A stretch of 25,753 nt of DNA from Saccoglossus kowalevskii (Eukaryota > Hemichordata > Enteropneusta > Harrimaniidae), in contig NW_003124902.1 of assembly GCF_000003605.2 (NCBI RefSeq), forward strand, positions 508,530 to 534,282, in the 5' to 3' direction. Both the position numbers and the translations under genes were made by a program. The notes under the pieces are model-generated. The model was not told the origin of the DNA, made no database searches, and was given only the letters and a program-made list of their open reading frames with translations. Position 1 is the stretch's first letter. Each line of letters opens with the position of its first letter. Below, one piece after another: positions 18,634 through 25,753 of the stretch.

Positions 18634-19560
18634 ATGGCTTTTGCACACAAACAACACTCCTGCGAAGATGCACAGACAAAACTCTTTTTTTTATTATTCC
18701 TCTGACACAGACAAGTATCGGACAGATACAATGAGGTAAACCCACTCATGACTATAGCCGATGGTTCAATCGAATTTGCAATACCTCCATCCGGAACGGA
18801 AGTGACTACATCGATAGTGGTTCTACGCTTTTACCCATCAAGGCTAAAAATCACAAATGCCAACAGAGAAATTTGGCTGCGGACGCCGCTGTAGGGCCCA
18901 TGAATATTTGGTTGCATTCGCTCTTCATCAAATTAATGTGTACCAAAATGGAAAGCAGATTTCGGATGCATCTCCTACCTATTCCTACAGAGCTATCGAA
19001 TCACGGAGGGGATGATAAATCAATGCAGATCGGCGCGGCGATATTTGTGAAGGACACTGTTGCTAACATGGGACTCAAACGTTGATACGCGTATACATCA
19101 TACAGTATGACAGTCGATATGATCTGGCAAATACACGAAGACATATTTTTTCAATCAGAGTATTTACTCAGTGGCGTGGAAATTAGGCTGAAATTTCACC
19201 GAAGTAAAAGTCATTCCTGCTTGATCAGCTCAATCAATAATCACGCATTTAAAGTTCAACACCGACGCTACCCTCCTGGTGAGAAAAGTCAAGTTGCGCC
19301 TCAGCGTACAACCCTATCAACCGATGCATTATAGAAAATCACATCCATCCCGGCTGGTTCGATGTCATTTAACCAAAAACCTACTCAGTCAGTTGCCCAA
19401 AGAGATCATCTTGTGTCGGGTTTCCAATGCGTCTGTCAAAGGATCTACGAAACCAATTCATTCAAATTACAGAATTACGATACACGGTAATTATCATATT
19501 CTGTCAACTCAGTGCACGAGAAATGCGTTTTGCGCCGTTTACGCTAGAAACAAAATATCT
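18634..19560 (+). pseudogene. Hexon-like (double jelly-roll) major capsid protein (decayed, 3' end unclear)
   Basis: ATG at 18634 gives MAFAHKQHSCEDAQTKL, the typical N-terminus; the start is inferred from that position. Next come PLMTIADGSIEFAI (about 18741), LKITNANRE, AADAAVGPMNIWLHSLF (about 18874-18924) and, in another frame, INVYQNGKQISDASPTYSYR (about 18930-18990). DDKSMQIGAAIFVKDTVANM follows at about 19012-19071. The second jelly roll shows DMIWQIHEDIFFQSEYLLSG and EIRLKFHRSKSHSCLIS (about 19116-19225), LLVRKVKL (about 19273), KITSIPAGSMSFNQ (about 19336), LLSQLPKEIIL and NSFKLQNYD (about 19456-19482). The order matches Polinton major capsid proteins, which build the icosahedral shell. 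About six frame changes are needed. The last ~100 residues are not clearly recognisable. Confidence 0.8.
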
Positions 19561-19703
19561 AATGTGAGACGTCTGAGTGTCCTGCAGTGTTCGTATCAAA
19601 CATAGATGACAGTAGCGAGATAGAACGCATTAGGCATGTGTTACTGAGTTTTTTAATCAAATACTTAACCACGCCAGAAATGTATAATCTATGTAGCTGT
19701 TTT

Positions 19704-19867
19704 GTCAATTTAAGGTACAGATGCAGGTTCGTGGGTACTTGGAGTGAATTTTCTTTTTTTTTTTTTTGCTTTTTATTTTCCAAACAGTCTTGGCTATAGA
19801 CTGTTAAAATTTCACAGCATTATGAATAGTGGAACATACTCAAAAGACGATTTTAAAATATAGAAAA
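19704..19867 (+). repeat. Left arm of a 164-bp imperfect inverted repeat
   Basis: This arm aligns with the reverse complement of 21669-21832 over its whole length at roughly 80 percent identity by eye. Matching landmarks are GTTCGTGGG, GAGTGAATTTT, a 14-T run ending TTGCTTTT, ACAGTCTTGGCTA, TGGAACAT and GATTTTAAAATATAG. It begins ~150 bp after the last recognisable Polinton capsid sequence. Confidence 0.75.
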
Positions 19868-21668
19868 CTGGTACAAACATTCTCTCTTTTGAATGCCTAG
19901 CAAGATTTAGCAAGGCTGTACATAAATATTCAAAACGAAACATGGTGAAAAAAAAGTAATGACGGGATCTCCATATTATGCACTATATTTAACTTTTTAC
20001 AAAAAGATAATAGGTTTAAACTTGTGTTGTTCAGTTTAGCATGGAAGTTCAAATCTAAATAGCTCGCACAATTCTTGTTTATTTTGAGTGAAACTTTTAC
20101 ACAACGTTTATCTGTTGTTTATTAACAAATGGGCGTCCAGGCGTATATTTAGTATGTTTTGTTTTCATATAACAAAGTTGTCAAGCAGGATGTGTGCCAT
20201 ATAGTCAATCCCGGTCAGTATTTCACACTTCGAATGTCATTGTCCGAGAATGCAAAGCTTTAAAAATAAGCCCAGAGGTCCTTTTGTTCGTAGAGACGTT
20301 GTCAAAATAGTGTAAAAATGTCAAGACAAACTGACAAAAACTATGGGAGCTAATTAATTTTCAATCTCTGACCAACCAGAAAACACGAACGGAAATAATG
20401 GCCGTTTTATGAAAGTGACGTTAATCGTCCACAAAAATGGCTTTTGCATCACGACGACATACCAAAGTCAACGATACACCGACGCTTGCTGATGTTCAAT
20501 CGTCAGATAAAAAATAAAATAAAAATATTTACAATACTAGGGAAACAAACGTAAAATCGTCCGCGGAGTCAAAACCTTGTGTGAAAACTGTCATGGCGTC
20601 GTGTTATCTTTTCCACTTAGGGAGGGGCACTATGGATTACATAAAGCCGATGAGATATTAATACAGTTATATAAACATAGCGATCCCCATTGGGTGGCCT
20701 GAGTCTAAATTTACCTTTCCTCAAACCTATCAAAAATACTCTATGACGCAGTTTTTCACGATCTCCTGTGAAAAGGACCGTGCGAAGTTAGACGGCCAGG
20801 TTAAAATGGCTATTCACAGTTTTTGTACTCAATCGCTCAAACGCCGGTGAGAAATGGAAGACAACTATTGTAAATCTAAACTGGTTTTATTCAACTACGA
20901 GCAGACGAGATGGGTCATAAAAATTAAAACGAACCCTGACCTCTGGAAATACCTCATTCATAGAGTGCCATAGTACCAGAGTTCACCGAGCACGGCCGTA
21001 CAATGTACTTTGCAACATCGCTACAGATGCATGCTAGCTGACAAATGGGTTTCCGATTAAGGTAACCGAGATGGCATCGCAGAGTGCGTGATTTTTCCGC
21101 GGTGTTCAAAAACAGCATCTCGTTGCCGATGTTTCTGTAATTTTCAGGGTATTTTTTATTTTTAATCAACCCAGCATTTTACGTTTGTGTATTTTGCCAC
21201 TGAAAAGTTAGTTATCGATGACAGCACAGCAATGGTCTGAATGATGTTTATCCACTACGACATCGCAATGCTATCAGCAGGGTGATCGTTACAGTGAAAC
21301 GACAAATGTATAATTAGTCAGTTTTATAATGCCTTCGGAGAAAAAAATGCGTGAAAAAAATATTTAACAGTACTCCACTGGAAGCTGCCAGGCTAGACGT
21401 TCTCGATATGTTGCGAGATATTTACAACTGTATGGTTTTTGTATTCCGCTTGCATTCTGGAAGCGTCTAGATCTTTTGTAGTTTGCAAGACTAGTTGATG
21501 GTTGATTACTTGAGGTAAGTTAAACAGGGTCGCAGACAGGAAGGTACACATCGCTGCACCATAACTGAGGCCAGCAACTCATTTGCATATAACATCAACA
21601 GTGACTTGTCAATCAAAGAGCAACGTAAACAAACTTTCGGGACTTTTAATCACATACGCGTGTTTTCA
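19868..21668. other. 1.8-kb interior of the inverted-repeat unit, nothing recognised
   Basis: Less AT-rich than its surroundings in places (about 20380-21300). No coding stretch could be supported; the 71-codon minus frame at 20954-21169 has no family features. It may be the interior of a non-autonomous element, or ordinary DNA between two separate insertions. Confidence 0.4.
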
Positions 21669-21832
21669 TTCCCTATATTTTAAAATCCATTTTTGGGCAT
21701 GTTCCAGCATTGACAATGTTCCGAAATGTCAACACTATCTAGCCAAGACTGTCTGGGTAAGAAAAGCAAAAAAAAAAAAAAAAATTCACTCGGAGTGCCC
21801 ACGAACATGCATCTATACTCACCCTTATTGTC
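21669..21832 (-). repeat. Right arm of the 164-bp imperfect inverted repeat
   Basis: Reverse-complement partner of 19704-19867. It contains CTATATTTTAAAATC at its inner end, TAGCCAAGACTGTCTGGG in the middle, a run of 17 A near 21768-21784 and CCCACGAACATGCATCTATA at its outer end. Confidence 0.75.
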
Positions 21833-22640
21833 CTGATGTGTATGTAATGTCTTGTGATTTATCACTATCATTGTTGTGTGAAATGGTATTTCATTGATTC
21901 TTTCGGTACTTTCAAGTTCATGCAATGCTCTGTCTATCTCCGGCAGCTTTTCAGGTTTCAAGGATATGACATTTCAATCGTTCTAAAATGACTAAATCTT
22001 ACAGATGTATTAGACTCGTTTGCACTAAACTGCATGACAAACCTATACACACTGATTTGTAATTCAGGTATATTATATATTACATTTAATGTAACCCGTA
22101 TTGTAGTTTAACCATGATCCATTCCGTAAAACTACACGAAATACCTCACCACAGGGCAATCCATTACTAATCTCACCCCATCACATCTCGTTCTGAAGGG
22201 TTGCTTGGAGTTTATACATTTCCTCACTCGCTAATCGGTATCCGCCTAGTTTAGATTCTAAATTAAATTTGGATGTAGACATTACATCCTATGAAGAAGT
22301 ACTTATATGTGTTATTTTTTGTCTATACTGTTTATTCAGTTATCAAATAATAGTGTGTGGTCTGTCTTTGTAATTTCCAGTGGCATAGAATCGTGATAAA
22401 ATGTACCGAAGTCGCCGTTGCCTGTCGAGCATTCGTCTGACGTCCAATAAAATAAAATAGATTTCTACTTTCACAATGACACTTCTTTTCATTTCTTTTG
22501 AGGCTGAATTGGACGAAGTTGCCAGAATTTAGAACAGTCACAGGATTCGATCTTCTAGAAATCAAACTGCACCAAGCGGCCGCCCATCGATGGTGTTGTC
22601 ATGATTTATATTTCTGCTTATTGGTGGTTGCAATGACATT
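21833..22640. other. Non-coding stretch, nothing recognised
   Basis: No coding stretch, repeat or RNA gene that I could support. The minus frame at 22332-22565 shows no domain. Confidence 0.4.
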
Positions 22641-22820
22641 TACTGATAACAGCTGAATAATGAGGCCAGATGATAGGATTGGCTGAGATTTGTCGATACG
22701 TTTTCATGAGCTTGTAATTTTCAAGCTTATGCGGCATCTTGGAGGGTATATGACCACAGTCCAGAACTAATGATGTATATTAATGTCAACTGTTGAATTT
22801 TATTGCAAGACATTAGCGCC

Positions 22821-22994
22821 TATAAATATAAACTGACGTTGACACTATGATAGTGGTTTTCTTAATGTAGTAACGATTAATCAATAGTGTTATGATGTGT
22901 AAAACTTTCGTGTGATTGGCTGTTTGTTTGGAGGCAACGCCTTGCAGCTTTGATACTAAGTTGTAATTGGCTAATAAGTTGAGAAGTTAATAAA
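22821..22994 (+). promoter_or_regulatory. TATA/CCAAT/AATAAA cluster, possible LTR or promoter remnant
   Basis: TATAAATATA at 22821-22830, ATTGG (reverse CCAAT) at 22915-22919 and 22976-22980, and AATAAA at 22989-22994. A TATA box with a polyadenylation signal ~160 bp downstream is the layout of an LTR, but no terminal TG/CA pair or second copy was found. In AT-rich DNA such motifs also occur by chance. Confidence 0.2.
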
Positions 22995-22999
22995 GTGAT

Positions 23000-24158
23000 T
23001 TGAAGCTGTCTCGTGGAGAGAGCATGATGCAGTCGGAGAATCGACGGTGACACAAATTGAGCTTCTGTGTGTGTTTTTGAGTCCAACGTGGAGAACATTC
23101 GAATCCCGGTTACCTAAATGAAAGGTTTCAAAACATCAAAAATACCTATTACAATGTATTCAGTTCCAGAGTTATATGAAGTTATCAGATACGTGATGTC
23201 GATTTAGAGAAAATTTGCGCATGTGAAGGGGAATGCACTCTCAAATCGGAATATCCATGTGACGAGACTATATTTGAGCCTAGCTGCATAATTATGGAAG
23301 AAAACAGTTGGTTTAAACCCTCAGATCCGTTTGCCGCAGCACAACTGTACACATCGCTGAGAGGTGCATTCAATGCCGTTTTGTTAAACTTTGATACAGT
23401 AGCGCAGATTACCAACATCATATGTTCCTGTTTGCGAAGTGAACATTGGGACCAGAAAATGTGTGCGACTGTTCCAACACGAACTGCTAATGTGATTTGA
23501 ATCAAGTATGAATGGATGCTTTGAGGCTAATTATCATTATCATTTGGTGCAAATGCAATGTAACATGAGTTAATGATAAGAATCAGCCAGAAGAAATCCA
23601 GCCTGTACCACAAAGTGGATTTTAGCACATAACTTGTCACAAGGTACCAGAATACATATGTAATTTCAGACCATAGTAATGTAATTATTATAAAATTAAT
23701 TCCATGAAGCATGCACATTTGCAATGATAAATATAACCTGGGCAGAATAATTCCAGCAACGAATTGTGTTGAGTATATGGGACTTCGATCCCCCACTCAA
23801 AGTGAAATGCAATTACGTCTGATAATTTTAAGTGGAGTAATAAGGACGCCACCAATGTCAACGAACCATCTAATTGCTTACTGGAGAGGGTCTACATGCT
23901 AATTGTCTGTTATGCTAATTTATGCATGGTATTTAATGAATGGAAAAGCTATTGTCAACGTCTTTCCTGCCACGCAGTTGCTGAGTGGGCACATCATTTG
24001 TGCGTCGGAAGGCCCGGCTCTTTTATCCTTTGTTAAGAAATCGCCATGGATACAGTTTTCTAGTGGATGTCACCAATGGTTTTGCGAGCTGAGTACATTT
24101 CCTAGGAACTGACACATTAATCTAGACCACCTTGCCAAGAAGGCTTTGGTTCATCGAG
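23000..24158. other. Stretch with short open frames only
   Basis: The open frames at 23294-23500, 23711-23902 and 23903-24112 (all +) are 62-69 codons, use no recognisable motif and are not joined by a common pattern. The frame ending at 23500 extends in phase upstream to about 23210 (KICACEGECTLKSEYPC then SCIIMEENSWF), giving ~97 open codons. It could be a decayed exon, but I do not recognise it. Confidence 0.3.
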
Positions 24159-24625
24159 TGTAACCGGTTCAATGCTTCGTTGCCAGCTGGAATAGGGCGT
24201 GTCTATCTCCACTTGGACAGCGTACACAGCAGGTCTACGCTTCCACATGAACTGTACCGTCGACATGGTATGCATGATAATTATTTCAGAGTTATTTTAG
24301 AGTCGTAGTGTGTTATTTTTTTCAGTGCTTTGTTGGGTTTAATACATTTGCCACCTTTGGTATGAACACCAAATAGTTAAGACGTTTACAGTTGGAATTG
24401 ATCAATACTTCTGTTAAACTTTTATTTTTCTTACTTTTGGCTCTACATACTCCAGTCACTTGTCACTCGTGACTGAAGCTGGAAGCCGTGTGTATATATC
24501 AGTTGTTCCGTATATGCCCTCTTTGTATTATCCCCCCTATTTATAATTGTGTTATTAAATATTGAGTTGAAAGTTAATACATCTTCGTGTTGTCATTGCG
24601 AGCGTGTGTGTCGAATTCGTGTACA
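24159..24625 (+). repeat. LTR-like block (TGTAAC...GTACA), possible 5' or solo LTR
   Basis: A 467-bp segment begins TGTAACCGG and ends GTACA, so the termini TGTA/TACA are inverted. It has a TATATATC at 24493-24500 and ATTAAA (24554-24559), i.e. promoter then polyadenylation signal then a short GT-rich tail, as in LTRs. Ten bases after its end is TGGTCACCCCAA, which resembles a tRNA primer-binding site. No target duplication and no second LTR were found, and no gag follows in the remaining 1.1 kb. Confidence 0.35.
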
Positions 24626-25514
24626 TTTCCAAACCTGGTCACCCCAATAATGGGTAAAGAACCCACAACACAAGGCAAGGTCTTTTGGTCCTCCTTTGGC
24701 TACCATTATTAATTAACTGAAAACAAGCCTTGTGACATCTATGATAATTAAATAATTTGCATACCAATTAGCAGTTTTCCAGAATGTGCTGTATTGACGA
24801 ATATCTTTATTGGATTTTGATGAATCTACAATCACTTAATTAACTGTATTACTTAACTACTTATAAGATATGAACTCCCATTCTCGTCACAAAGCACATT
24901 TTAAGCACATTTCATGCATGTAAGGTCAAAATTGAAATTTTGAGCTTAGTTTTCAAAAAACTTGTTTTTCCTCAAGATGAAGCTTTTGGCGAGTGTTTCT
25001 ATAACATGTTTCCTGAGCCCCTACATATCGGAGCACTTTAATTTGTAAGCTTTATTTGCCTTTTTCTTTGTATCAAATACAATCAGACAAGAGACAAAGT
25101 TATTTGTGTCTTTACTGGCCAATATACACTTGCACTAGTGAAACAGTGCAATCAGTTTTTGGAAATTCGTATTTGAATGCACTTCAGTTTGTAGAATTAC
25201 ATTGTCTACGATAAAGCTAAAACGATACTTTAAGGGCTGACACGTAATTTCTGACCATTGGTGAATATGCTAGATAACGAAGTACTGAATCGAGCTTCAA
25301 TGTTGGATTCCTGTATTGAAGGGATCATCATGGGCAATAAACTACTCTAAATTAAAGTAGTACAAGCCTCATTTAACTGATAGTTATACTGCGAATTTGA
25401 CGAGTTTTGCACAGCTTATTTTAAATCCTGTGGTCATGGCGGATGTTTACAGCGCTATTGTGTAATTCGCAATTCTAAACCAGGTGTAGTCAACCGCAAT
25501 TATCAGCCGTGCTC
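24626..25514. other. AT-rich non-coding stretch, nothing recognised
   Basis: Apart from the primer-binding-site-like TGGTCACCCC just after 24635, no feature could be supported. Confidence 0.4.
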
Positions 25515-25745
25515 ATTGGCTATAACAGATGTGTTGAAAAGCTCTAGCCAATCGGCATTTACTCAGCAGAGTTTGTTTTGTTTAACAATAGATCCACCAA
25601 CAGTGGACTTTATTGTATTACCATAACCAACACTGATTGGACCACGTAGAATGGCATATAAAACATTGGATCACGTGAATTTGGTGCTCATTTGTGAGAA
25701 CAGTGTAGCACGTTGTTGGGTGAACTCCGGAGATCCGTCAGAATC
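25515..25745 (+). promoter_or_regulatory. Promoter-like region with CCAAT boxes, TATA box and E-box
   Basis: CCAAT boxes occur at 25515-25519 (reverse), 25548-25552 (forward) and 25636-25640 (reverse). A good TATA box, CATATAAAA, is at 25655-25663 and a CACGTG E-box at 25672-25677. An ATG follows at 25746, 83 bp after the TATA box, with start context GAATCATGT. This could be the promoter and first codons of a gene that lies outside the window, or the U3 of another LTR. Only eight coding bases are visible, so the product is unknown. Confidence 0.4.
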
Positions 25746-25753
25746 ATGTCCGC

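Larger units (their letters stand above)
13957..19560 (+). mobile_element. Decayed Polinton/Maverick (adintovirus-like) element
   Basis: Six Polinton-type genes lie on one strand in the order polymerase B, packaging ATPase, small conserved protein, penton-like protein, small basic protein, hexon-like protein. Intergenic spaces are short or absent, as in these virus-like DNA elements. All genes carry frameshifts and stops. Integrase and the adenovirus-type cysteine protease, which complete elements encode, were not found in the window. The outer terminal inverted repeats were not identified either, so the true boundaries are unknown and the listed ends are those of recognisable coding sequence. 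Confidence 0.85.

Noticed and set aside
18119-18749. Minus-strand open frames under the Polinton capsid genes
   Set aside because: Plus-strand blocks in this interval match capsid-type proteins; the antisense frames show no motif.
19559-19799. Open frame through the left inverted-repeat arm (both strands), with a peptide similar to the frame at 21680-21961
   Set aside because: The peptide similarity (CRFVGTWSEF versus CMFVGTPSEF) is explained by the DNA inverted repeat and its poly-T tract, not by a gene.
23095-23115. TTCGAATCCCGGTT resembles a tRNA T-loop
   Set aside because: No matching 5-bp T-stem, acceptor stem, D-arm or anticodon arm could be found in the upstream 70 bases.
1-25753. 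CRISPR arrays, rRNA genes, bacterial operons or prophage
   Set aside because: No regularly spaced short repeats, no conserved rRNA blocks, and no closely packed intact genes; composition and elements are animal.

Overview
This is AT-rich animal nuclear DNA. There is no bacterial-style operon, Shine-Dalgarno spacing, rRNA, tRNA or CRISPR array. Almost everything recognisable is a decayed transposable element, interrupted by frameshifts and stops. The mix (an LTR element with integrase upstream of reverse transcriptase, a Tc1/mariner transposon, a Polinton/Maverick, and a multi-copy PIN/FEN-like gene family that recurs in cnidarian and mollusc assemblies) suggests a marine invertebrate, most likely a lophotrochozoan such as a mollusc. 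That assignment is an inference. No intact host gene is visible.

Layout. 1-381 (-): open 5' end of a coiled-coil protein, probably LINE ORF1, running off the window. 431-2252 (-): an unrecognised pseudogene with a long C-terminal coiled coil. 2390-5989 (+): a 5'-truncated Ty3/gypsy-class element in the unusual order integrase, reverse transcriptase, RNase H, then a 3' LTR. 6660-8650 (-): a decayed copy of a multi-copy invertebrate gene with PIN/FEN-nuclease-like motifs; a related fragment lies at 11774-12013 (-). 8946-10090 (+): a Tc1/mariner element with both terminal repeats and a dead transposase. 10091-13430: mostly featureless AT-rich DNA. 13435-13537: a cluster of CRE-like sites. 13957-19560 (+): a decayed Polinton/Maverick, with protein-primed DNA polymerase B, packaging ATPase, a small conserved protein, a penton-like minor capsid protein, a small basic protein and a hexon-like major capsid protein. 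19704-21832: two 164-bp inverted repeats around 1.8 kb of unrecognised DNA. 24159-24625: an LTR-like block. 25515-25753: a CCAAT/TATA promoter-like region with an ATG at the window edge.

The Polinton is the most interesting part: a virus-like element carrying a DNA-replication and virion module in one strand order. It looks dead. Both polymerase active-site aspartates checked have become histidine, the ATPase Walker A is destroyed, and no integrase or maturation protease was found. The genes do not work together today; the window is a graveyard of independent insertions.
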